From Camarhynchus parvulus (lineage: Eukaryota; Chordata; Aves; Passeriformes; Thraupidae), in contig NC_044597.1 of assembly GCF_901933205.1 (NCBI RefSeq), forward strand, positions 2,778,126 through 2,842,125: a DNA stretch of 64,000 nt, given 5' to 3'. Below the pieces are notes generated by a model that saw nothing but the letters and a program-made list of their open reading frames with translations, was not told where the DNA came from and made no database searches. The position numbers and the translations under genes were made by a program. Of this stretch, positions 36,401 to 48,400 are shown one piece after another; position 1 is the stretch's first letter, and every line of letters begins with the position of its first letter.

Positions 36401-39400
36401 AGACAAATATAATTTCCTGGTATAGGGACTGTTCCTTCCTTCTTCAACATTACATAGTGTCAGCCTTCAGAAATGCTCTGTCACAGTGGAAAGATGTTTC
36501 ATGCTTGATTTCACAATTATGACAATGAAACACTCCAGTATCACAAAGCATCTCTGATTCTGTCCTAGCAAGAGCACTCACCTGCCCACTATAAAGCATC
36601 TTATTACTGGTGTCCTCATAGGAGAACAGAAACATGTTGATAAAGTGTATTAAGAGGCTGGGTGCTTCCTTGGAGGTGTGAGCATCATAGGCTGTCCACT
36701 TGTAAAAGATGAGAATAACAAGGTATCCAAAGAGGGAGGACATGAAAATCATTTCTGGGATAAATCCAAGGTATATATTCAGTGGCTTCTTAAAATAGCT
36801 ACAGGCAAGGAAAAAAAAGAAAATTTATATTAGATTTGGTTAGAATTAGGGCAAAAGCTTTTAATAAGAGAGTGAAGAGAGTGGAGGGGCTCCAGCAGCT
36901 CAACAACAGCTGGGCCTGGAGCACAGGAACTGCCTGACACAGCCAGAGACAACTGCACTGCACCTTCCATCAGGAGCTGAGGGCTGACAGGTATCCCAAA
37001 CCACACAACACCCAAAGCCATTCCACTGCCCCCACCACGAGAAAACCAGAGCAAAGCACTTACATGTGGTTGAGGAGACTCAGTGCCACACCAAAGAGCA
37101 TCTGGAAAATGCCAAGAATCACAGACATCTTCATCTTGAAAGAATTGAGGAAAGCCAGCTTATTGCTGGCAATATTCCAGATCTGTGAAAAACAACACCT
37201 AGTTAGATATCAGGGAAAGGAAAACAGGAGAAGGAAAACACTCCCTTTAAGCTAAACAGTATGAACAAGTCAGGAAGTGTGAGGCTGAAAAAACAGGTTT
37301 TTAAAAATGTGTTTGTCCTATTTTGGGGAAATGAGCAGACAAGCTTTCAGCTGGGAACAGCCTGACAGCAACTGAGCCCACCACTGAGCAGGAATCAAAC
37401 CTGCTTTCATGGTACCTCAAAGGTGCAGGAGAAAAGAGGCTGTATCCTTAACAGAGAGAATATGATTATCCATTTAAAGGAACAATTACACACAGCTCTG
37501 ATTTCCTGCACTTTGTGGAACCCACACAAGGTTTGTCATATATTACAAGCTGAGTTAAGAGCAGAGGTGTTGAGGCAGGCAGGTACAAAGTGACAGAATT
37601 ACTGGGAAATGTAAATTTCTAAGGGTGACTGAAAAAAGGGATTAACAACTTTGTCCAAGGTAAGAAAGTAACTTCAGAAAGTGATTTCCAAGGCTAATCA
37701 GATTTGATTAAAGCACTGCAGTTAGAAGGAGTGAGAAAGCAGCCTTTAATGAACCTCAGGACAAGGGTCTCTATCCCAAATTCAGCATCTCAGTAGGAAT
37801 TCTATTGTTCAGGAGCATGGACTTGCTAAGGGAATGGCTGGGCTGGAAGATCTTTCACAGAACAGTGAACAGGTACTTTTCTTTCTGCTGACACAGAGGA
37901 TTTTGCCCAAAAGCCTGCAGAGGAAGGAGGAGCTCTTACTGGGTCAATGCCAAAGGGGTAGGGCCCACCAAACACCCCTGGGACGGCAGGATCCAGCTGC
38001 AGCAGGGGGGTGGTCTCCAGCAAAGCATCTCTGTTTGGAAACAAGATTATGAAACATTAACAACAGCAATGCCACCCTCCTTCTGTAAAAACCAACAACA
38101 ATCTTCCCCTGTGAGAGCAAGGAATAGCTTAAACTGAGAGAACTTCATGGTTGTAGAACCTGGATGGTTCTAGAGATTTTCCCAAAGGAATAAAATCCTG
38201 TTTCTTGACTTTTTACTCTGTCACAAGGAAAACAGGTGCAGGGGACAGGAATCTTGAAATGTCTATGGGGAAATAGATGTGAAACTGCATCTTTTAAAGT
38301 CTTCTGGGGAAAAAAAAATCCATTTTGAATCTTGGCATATTTACATCCCTCTTCCAAATCTACCTGAGGCAGAGGTCAGAAATTTTTGCTTTCCTGATCT
38401 GGAAGGACAATGGGGAAGGACAAGTCACCTGCTTCTCACTGTGTGTCCCAGACTGCAAGGCAAGATGCATTCTATTTGCCATCTGTATGGCAGTTGGCTT
38501 CTGTTCAGTGGGCAGTTTTCCTTATCTCTTCCACACCCAATCCTCCCTCTGGGGGAGACATCTGCTGATAACAACTATTGAATGTCACTGCATGGCTGAT
38601 AGGAACTACAGCATCCCACTGGGAGATGTGAGCCCAGAGGGAGGAGCCAAGCATTCCTACCCGGATATAATCTGGAAATTCTGGAACACCAGCAGGGCTT
38701 CTGCACTGGATTGCCCAGAGTAACAGCAGCTGCCTCTTCCCCTGGGCTGTCAGAGGAAGACTGCACCCTTCTCCAGGATCCCTGCTCCAGCAGAACCACC
38801 CCTGACACTGCAGGAGGGCTGAGCCACAATTCCAATGGCACTGCTGCCAGCACCCTGACCCACAGGGTGTCAGGTTGTGTTCTGACTCTGTCAGTGTTGT
38901 TCTAGTGTACTGCATTGTTTATTTTATCCTTTTATTTTCCTCCCTATTAAAGAACTGTTATTCCTGCTCCCCTATTTTTTGCCTGAGAGCCCCTTAATTT
39001 AAAATTTATAGCAATTCAGAGGGAGGAGGTTCACATTCTCCATTTCAGGGGAGGCTCCTGCCTTCCTTAGCAGACACCTCTCTTTCCAAACCAAGACACT
39101 GTGTCTACAAAGTTACCAAGGGTTTACTCACGACCAGTTGGCTTTATTGAACATGGGCCTGACGCTCCAGGAGGAACCAAACATGTTGAGGGATTTGGAG
39201 AAGCAGTCATTGTAGATGAGGCCTGTGTAGGTGGAGAACAGCCCCATCAGCAGGATGATGTACCGACCACTGAACACCATGTTGAACATCTGGTGTAGAA
39301 ACCCAAAAAGGAACAAAAAGTCCATGAGAACAGGGAATGTTGGAAGCCTGGATGCCGAGAATTTTAAATTTTCTGTGCTGAAAGGCACTGACCCACAAGA

Positions 39401-42400
39401 GAACACGGCATTTGACCTGAGGCTGTGGAGAAGGCTTCCAAAATTGATTAACAGCATTGGGATTACAGATGTGTAGTTGGTTAGAAGTGTATAATACCAC
39501 AGGGTGGAAAACTTAAGAGTTTGGGGATTTAGAATATAGAAATAAATATGAAGCAAGATGAAGGTTTTAGGGAGGAGACTGGTTGTTCCTCTTTACCTTC
39601 TTCTTCCTTCTTCTTCATGGGTTTGGGTGGTATTTTGTAATTGGACAGAAAAGTCCACATTGCAAGATTTGAGTGACCAGTTATTGAGTTAAAAGGGAAA
39701 ATAATCTAGGTGTAATTTCTTAATTGGATAGTTTAGCCTTAAAAGATCTTGAACCAAGAGATTGTTGGCCATTTTGTGCCTTGTTAATGAAGGGCTGCAG
39801 AACTCACTGCTGTGAGACTGATAAAAAACAGATAAGAACTGATAGCACTGATAAGACACAATACACACTTGAGTCTGAACATGAACCATTGTCTCGAGTG
39901 CCTTCAATCCAGACCCCGATGGAGGTAGAAGACACAAAGAATCAACAAGGGAAGGTCACTCCTACAGCCAAAACCAGGGAAATCAGTCTGTTGTGGGACA
40001 AACATTGGCCACGTGAACCAAGAGCCCAAAATCTCTGTTTCCCCTTGGCAGGGATTAAGGGTGCAAGAGGGAGCAGAGCAGCACAGATAATGAGGATAAA
40101 GGGGCAGCATGGATCTCCACAGGGGACCCAGAGTAGCTGGAGAGGACAAACTGCACAGCCTGATGCAACTCCCAGCTGGCAGCATGAGTTTGGAACCAGG
40201 AGCACAGACCCTGCCAGTCTCCTCCAGCCCTGCCAGTGTATCTTAACTCTGGCTTCAGCTCCTGTCAGCCCTGAGCCAGCAAAACCAACCTTGTGCAGCA
40301 AATAGGAAAAATACCAGGGATGGGATATAAACTACAGGAACTGGGAGTTTTGCAGTGGCTAAACCCCATTATGATCCAGCTAAATTTGGGGTGATTTGTT
40401 TATGCCAACTTACCTACTACAATTAATAATTTCCTTCAGACAACTGAAATTAATAATTTCTTATAAATATACAAAAGGAAAAATCAAGGGATCACAATAC
40501 TTTTATGAAATTACACTACTCAGAGCGTGTGTGTGTGTGCTCTTCAGGCTTCTCAGCTTGTCCACTTCAAAAATTCCGAAGGAGGAGTAATGGGCATTGT
40601 CAACTCAAGGGGAAAAGGATGGGAATAAACCAAGCTGCAGCTCTTTGTTTGAAATGCAGAGCTCAGCACGATCTGCCACTTTACCTCATTGTCACTCTTC
40701 TGGGACAGAATCCTGCTCTCCCTCACCACCATCCAGACAGCAATCAGAGTCATCAGGATTCCATGGCCAAAATCCCCAAACATCACAGCAAACAGGAATG
40801 GGAAGGTGATGATGGTATAGGGTGCTGTAAGGGAAAATACAACATTCCCAATTTAGCAAATGTAATTCCCCAGCTTCCCCTCTGTTACTGAAAGCTGATA
40901 AGTCTACTAGAATTCTCATTAGATTTCCACACAGGACAGGCAATACAGATAAACATCACAACTAAAAAAACTGAGACAGAAGTCTTGGACTTTTCTGCAT
41001 GTGAATTTACCTGGATTTATTTCCCGATATGTCCCAATGCCATAAGCATCAACAATGTTTTGGAAGCCAGAAGTAAACTTGTTAGTTTTGTTGTATGTGG
41101 GTGGGGTCTGATTGGTTTGCATCCTGTTTAAAATAGATGGGACAGTGGATCCACTGTGCTCCTGTTAGAGAAAAACAAAGGGAAGATCAGCAAACCCACC
41201 CTCAGAGCATTGGAGGATGAAGTCCAACACAGCTGTCCCCGTTTGGAAAACTGCAAGCTTGAGTGTTTGCAGTGTGCTTGCACAATGAGACACTGCAGCA
41301 GCTCAGGAAGGCTGCCAGGATTCCACTGCTCTCCACTTTGTGCAGCAGGAGTAAAGGTGAATATTGTGTAGGACAGACAAGAAAACAAATCTTGCACGTG
41401 GAAGGATTTCAAGAAACTCAACTCTCTTGACTATTTGAGCAGAAGGTGAGTTTGCCAACATCCTGGAGAGCTCCTCTATCCAGACACCAGGAGTACAGAG
41501 CCCAGCCAGGGTAACTAAGCCTCACACACAGTAAAATCCTCACCATTCCAGCCTTCACCTGAACTTTAAGCTTCACACAACGTATCTGTAACTTCTTTTA
41601 TCTCTAAGCCATCATTCCTGCATGCTAAATAAGCTGTCCTCTGTGATTCCAGCAGCCCAAGGGGATGGTGCTCAGAGGCTCAAAAACCAGAAAAGGCAAT
41701 GAACAATGAACCCGTGCGGCACATCTACTCACAGTGCCTCTCCTGAGAGCAAACTGGATGGAATCCAGGTCAGCAACAGGACACCACACTTCAGCAATCA
41801 AGCACTTCTGTGTCACATCGATGTTGCACAGGTTCAGGGTGTGGTAAATGGCCTTCATCTTCCTCACTTTGATGAACCACACGCGGATGTTTTTAGCAGC
41901 TGCCTGCAAAACCCTCTGCCGGTGATCCTCAGTTTGGTTCAGCACCTTTCAGACAAGCAGGAGAAAGATGAGGCCAAATCATGGACCAAAGATCAAGGTG
42001 CACCAACAAGAGAAGCCTTTCCCACAGAGGATGAACCAGCAGCCTGCTCCCCCACCCCATGTCTGCAGTCTGTGATGTAGTAATTAGCCCCCACAGTAAT
42101 TAGCTGTGCTGAAAAGCTTAAGAGCTTTTTCCAGGGACATTTTCTGATTATTTTCCTCTTCCAGCTCCAAGCTCAGTGGTTATTTCAAACAATGCACTGT
42201 GCCAAGATCACAGGGAACAGTTTTACCTCCACCCAGGTTAAAAAGCAGAGAAGAGTTCTGCAAGTAAAGGGTGTGCTGCCTTGAAAAAACACACTAATTA
42301 CCCTGAAAGACTTGTTTACTGAAGGGAAAAGGAGAAAGTGTTTCCTACAGAGGGTGTTTTCCAACTGGAACATATCAAACTCAGGCCAAGTCAGATTTCC

Positions 42401-45400
42401 AGAGTGGAAAGTCTTAGATTGCAGGGAAAGTGAGGACAGAAGGCACATGCAGCTTACAGCAGTTACATTGCTTCTGAGTTCCTGTCTTTAAAATATTTTA
42501 AAATATCTTTTTTGTGTGCTACACTGCACAACTCCCCACTTGAGACAGTTTCTGTATCAAATAAGTAGGTCATATTCAACCCTTTTTCCTTTTAGTTCCT
42601 GAACTTTTTCTCAGTTTTTGTCTCAAATCTCTTAAATCTTTCTATATTATCACATATTGCCTTTCTTCCTTGAAGCAAGCACCAGGTATTTCAGAGGTGG
42701 CACCCACGAGATCTGGGTCTAATTAATTTTTACCAACACTCAGGCAGCTGCACAAGAGATTAGTTGTAAAGCAGAAGCTCTTCAGGACAGCACAATGTGA
42801 AAATATAAAGACAGGCAGAAAAAGGAAAAGCTAAATTAATGTCAGCATTGTTGCATCTCAGCTTGAAAAAAGTTTAAATGTTTTCAAAGTACTTGCAGAT
42901 GAAGCAGGCAGTTACACAATGTGCTCTATGGGATCTCCCTACACAAGTTCCTCTTTTCTCCCTGGTATGGAGTTCTCTGTAATTATTTGTTTATAATAAA
43001 TTGCTTAGCCCTCCACCCATCCCAAATCCTGACATAGAAACAACTGAGCAGTCCCCAAACATCTCTCTTGCCCTGCTGGTCTCAAGCTACCTGAAGGTGA
43101 AAACAAGGTCATCTCACAGGGGCAAAATCCTCCTGTTTTAACAGGATCCAAAGTTTCTCAATATGAGTTTCAACCACATTATAAAAAAACCCCAAAAATA
43201 GAGAAAGGTCATTGTCCCCAGTTATTTTACCATCTGAAGATCATCAATTCTGGTGTTGACACCAGAAGCCATTTCCTTCCTCTCCTGAGGTGTTTCTGGG
43301 CATGGGTAGAGGGAGGCCCGGAACCTGGAAGACAGGGAAGCACCTCAGTGACAGAGATGGAAAGAAAATCAATCACTCAGGGGTGAGCCAGAGGCACCTT
43401 GTGAGAAGCTTCTGATCAGCAGAGACTGCCAAGCACAGCTCCAGCCCCTACATCAAAAGGGGCCAATAAGTCAAAACAGAAAAGTAGAAATGCTTTAGGC
43501 AAAAGCAGAAGCTGAGTGCTAAAGAAAACAGAAGTGGGAGAGAATCCTCTGCTCCCTGTGCTGCCAGTGTCTCCAGACACTGTCATGAGGCTGGGCAGCC
43601 ATCCAGCTGAGGGGGGATGCTGCCACACCAGTGCAACTGCTGAAAGAAGCAGTCATTGTTGTCTCCACTGTGAGAATATCCCACTGATGTCCATCAGGCC
43701 TGCCCCAGAAATCACCACTGCCTTGGTTTTTTGCATTCCCTAGCACAGCAGTTGTGTACTTTGAGCATTACAGGCTGGGGAGTGGCAAGTGTGACTGTAA
43801 AATGTGTTTCAGTTACTTATGGCACATTTAATATCTGCTCCTGCAGCCACTGTGAAACAGGGAGTTGAGAAATATCGATATAAAGTCATGGCAGTGTGTT
43901 TCAAATAATTGAGAGCTGCCCAGCTCTCAATTACAGACTTTCATACCCTTCACAGATCTTCTTGACTCTGTTCTTCAGCTGGTCACCTTGGAAGAAGATG
44001 ATAAATACAGACTTGTGCACGTAATCCCCCTAGAACAAAGGAAAGAATTGTAGAAATTAGCATTGGCTAATTACCAGAATTCTAATTTTCCTCTCACTGA
44101 GTCTGTCCATCAGAGCTCAGATATGCACAGAAGGTCAAGAAATGTTCCTGATTAACACTGAACAGTCACAAGGAGAGCAATTTTCTCAGCCTCAGTACAG
44201 AATACATGCACTTTATTTGTGTTCACTGAAGCAAAATGCCCCAGGTTATCCATTATTGATTCTATACAATGCAGTAAATAGGAAAACCTGGTAAGATCTC
44301 CAAAAATAACAAAGATTTTATCAGCACTTAGTGCAGTCAGCTCACCTACAGAATCAAGCCAAAAGAGTGAATGAAGATGAAAAAAGTGGATTTTAACCAG
44401 TGTGGTTCCCAGGGAGACCAGAGGCACATTCCTTGCACAGCTGTGTCCGTGGGGGCAGCCAGGGCCCCTTTCCTGCATTTGTTGACAAGTTATTGTTCTA
44501 CCTTACTTAGGAAATTTTAACATAATGTTTCAAGAATAATTACATTAGGTGTAACCTCAATTTAAGGAAGTTCTGCACAATAAGAACAAAGTCTGTCCTA
44601 GCAGACAGATGATTCCACAGGTCAGCTACCAGTGGCTGGGGGGACAAGGGAACACATCAGCCTCACATGAGAAAGAGAGGCTGTTACTGAGCTCAAACCC
44701 ACAACCCTGAGATTAAGAGTCTCATGCTTTAACTGAGCTAGCTGGTTGCAGGGAGGGGCTGTGTGGATTTTCTTCCTGGAGGGGCCCCCTTTGGAGGTTT
44801 TCTCCCAAATTTACCCTAAACCACGACAAAATTTGGCACCCAATGTGGGGCTCAAAACCCACAACCCTGAAATTAAGAGTCTCATGCTTTAACTGAGCTA
44901 GCTGGTTGCAGGGGAGGGGCCATGTGGGTTTGCTTTCTGGAGAGGCCCCCTTTTGGAGGTTTTCTCCCAAATTTGCTCTAAACCAGGACAACATTTAGCG
45001 CCCAATGTGGGGCTGAAACCTACGACCCTGAGATTAAGTCTCATGTCTAACTGAGCTAGCTGGTTGCGGGGAGGGGCCATGTGGGGCCCCCTTTTGGAGG
45101 TTTTCTCTCAGATTTGGCCTAAACCAGGACAAGCTCCCTTACCGTGACGGGGTCCTCCAGGGGGTTCTCGATCTCGGCCTGGCGCAGGAAGACGTTCCCG
45201 CGGCACACGCGCCACAGCATCCGCTCGAAGGTGGGGATGCGCTCGCGGTTGATCACACCAGCCACGAACCTGCAGGGGGACAGCACGGCCTGAGGGGCTG
45301 CACCTGAACCCCCCCACAGCCAGCACAGCTGCCAGCTGGGGGCTGGCACCACACCAAAAGCTATAAAAAGCCTGTTTTAACATTAGTTCTTGAGGAGGGC

Positions 45401-48400
45401 TGTCGCATTCGTATTTTCTGAAAAATCCCTTCGCCCGGGATTTTTCTCCTAGGAAGCTGAGAAGCCTCAGAGAAAAAGGTAAACAATAATTATCTGATTT
45501 GCTTCTCCTGTGTTTTGCTCGTGTGGAATGTGTTTGGAGATTGTTTACCCACAGGTGATTGTTTCCTTGGTTTCATGTGAATTGTTTTGACTTTTTGGCC
45601 AATTAGGGCCAAGTTGCATTGGGGCTCTGGAAAGAGCCACAAGTTTCCATTATTATCTTGTTAGTCTTCTGTAAGTATCCTTTTTATAGCATTCTTTAAT
45701 ATAATGTAGTATCATAAAATAATAAATTAGCCTTCTGAGAACATGGAGTCAGATTCATCATTCCTTCCCTCATCCGGAGGCAACACAAACACAATAGAGG
45801 GCAACAAGGCTGGTGAGGGGTTTGGAACACAAACCCTGTGAGAAACAGCTGAGGGAGCTGGGGGTGTTTAGCCTGGAGAAAAGGAGACTCAGAGGTGAGC
45901 TTATCACTCTCTACAACTTCCTGAAGGGTAGTTGTAGTCAGCTGGGGGTTGGTCTCTTTCTCCAGGCAGCAGCTGACAGAACGAGAGGTCACAGTCTCAA
46001 GCTATGACAAGGGAAATATAGATTGGATATTAGGAAGAAGTTTTTTACAGAAAGAGTGATCAAGTACTGGAATGGTCTGCCCAGGGAGGTGGTGGAATCA
46101 CCATCCCTGGATGTGTTTAAAAAAAAGCCTGGACGTGGCACTGGGTGCCAGGGTTTAGTTGAGGTGTCAGGGAATGCGTTGGACTCGATGATCTTGCAGG
46201 TCTCTTCCAACCCAGTGATTCTGATAATTCTGTGTATTAAGCAAAATGGAAGGTCCTCTAAATACACAGAGGTAACACACTGCAAAACAACTGCACTATG
46301 GCACTTGCTCTGTTTTTTAACGGAATAAAATAATCTTTAAAAATATATAAATCACTGCTTATAGGAGAAACAAATGCATTTAGATATATAGTTTCTAGCC
46401 TTCATTGCCCTACAGTCCTGTAACCCTGCAAGGGTTACAGCAGCCATGGCTGCCAGTGACTATGTCCTGGTCTCATACTTAGACCTCACTGGACCAAGCC
46501 CCATGTCCAGATAAAGTATTCCACACGTACAAGGAAGCCTGGAAGCAGCTGATAAAGAGGATGTAGAACTATACAGTTATTTCAGACCATTATGTGCCCA
46601 TAGTAGCTACAACTTTCAACAAAGCTCTGAGATCTCAGAATGTCTGAGGAAACAAACAGATAGGCTTCACACAGAACAAACTGGGTTAACTGTTTGGTGC
46701 AGAGAGAAAATTGAGAGAAACAGTTTCTTAACTGAAGAGAGAAACTTGTGAAGCACAAACATGAACTGGGAAGTGAATATTTCCTTTTCCCCAGGAAAAG
46801 AGCAGAGAGCAGCAGCAAGTTTTAGATCAGCTTTCATCTGCTTGGTGTGGAAAATTTCCACAGCTGTGCTCAAAGCATTGGTGCTTCCAAAGGCTGATAA
46901 TCCCTGATCCAGCAACCCTGAAGTGCAATTACCCGAGTCGGAGTGGGGCACCTCTTCCCATCTCACTCGGCTCCAGGAGTGAAGAGGATTCCTCCAACAG
47001 GTCTGGATCCGCCATCTGCTGATGATGCAATTCAGCCTGAATTCACAAATCAATTAATATCTAATGAAACCAGTTAGTGGCATGCAGGGAATGAGGAGCC
47101 AGGAGATAGTTGTGGGAGACAAAGAAAGAAAAGAAGAAAGGAAAGGAAAGCAAAGAAAAGGAAGAGCAAACTTAAGACAGCAAAAAGAGGAACAAGATGA
47201 CAGAAAAGACAGCAAGAATCACACATGGAAGGAGAAAAACAAGAGGAAAAATGGAATGGCTCAGCAGGGCTTCCACACAAGAAAGGCTTGAGGATTGTTG
47301 CAACAAAGGGGTTGGGAGATATATAAGTCTGAAGAAAGGCAGAATTCAAAAAAAAATTTCAAGTTTTAAACACAAGTGATGCTCCCAAGAACCATTTATA
47401 ATGGCACAAACCAGAGAAACACACTTGACTCATGTATTTCCCCAGATATTAAATTAATTTATCCTTATGGTTCACCATCAGACACAAACACTGCTCAGAG
47501 CAGGCTGGCAACGTGGCTCATCTCTTGGCCAGCAAGGCACTAAAACAGGACAGTTTTACACTGTCCTTCTTTGCAACCAATTTGCAGGCTAAAATCCTTA
47601 GAAATATGGCTTGTAAGTGTCAGAAATTCAGGTCAAGGATGCTCAAATCATATTCTCTTGTGCACCATCTTCACACTTGTTCAACCCCACCTCACATTTA
47701 GTTCTACCTCTGCAGCTTATAAAACAAAATGCCAAAGATTACAGTTCCTGAGCACAACCAGAGGGCCAAAGTCTACCCTCTGTGCAATGCAGGAGGCCTC
47801 TCCCACAAAGCCACCAAGGGAACTTGTTAAATCACACTGGAAGGCAGAGTTTGACCCGAGGACACATCACACCCACACACACACAGAGCACAGCCTTGCA
47901 AAACCTGTGGCAAGTGCAGTGACTTAGCCCCAGTCTCTGTATTTGGGCCATGGCTGTGTCAAGAGTGAAAATCTCCCCAGCACTTTACCTGCTACAAATC
48001 AAAGTGTTTGCCATATACAAGAGAGTTTTTTGCAAGGCTGACACCAAAAGCAGCTCAACTGCTTGTACACACACTTGCTGCAGCTTGGGATGTTACATGA
48101 GGGAGGGAGCCTTTCACTCAGCTTGGAGAGGCCACACAGGAATTCCTGATCCTTTCAACTTAAAGGAGACTTGTTGCAACATCAGAAACTGAATGGAAAT
48201 TCAGTTCATAGAGAACACAACTAAAATAAGAAAGTTTGGTACCTGAAAATGAAACACACAGACCAAACATCTCAGTGACTGTTTGACATCTCGATTTCAG
48301 GATGTTGGAGAACAGTAAGTTACAATTGTTAGAGGCTTGTATTGTATTTCCAGTAACCAAGACACTGTTTGTGGTAAATTTTGTGATGTGCAGCACATTT

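Noticed and set aside
44691..45067. Functional tRNA-Lys genes
   Set aside because: All copies have deletions in the D-loop or anticodon arm and an unpaired acceptor stem.
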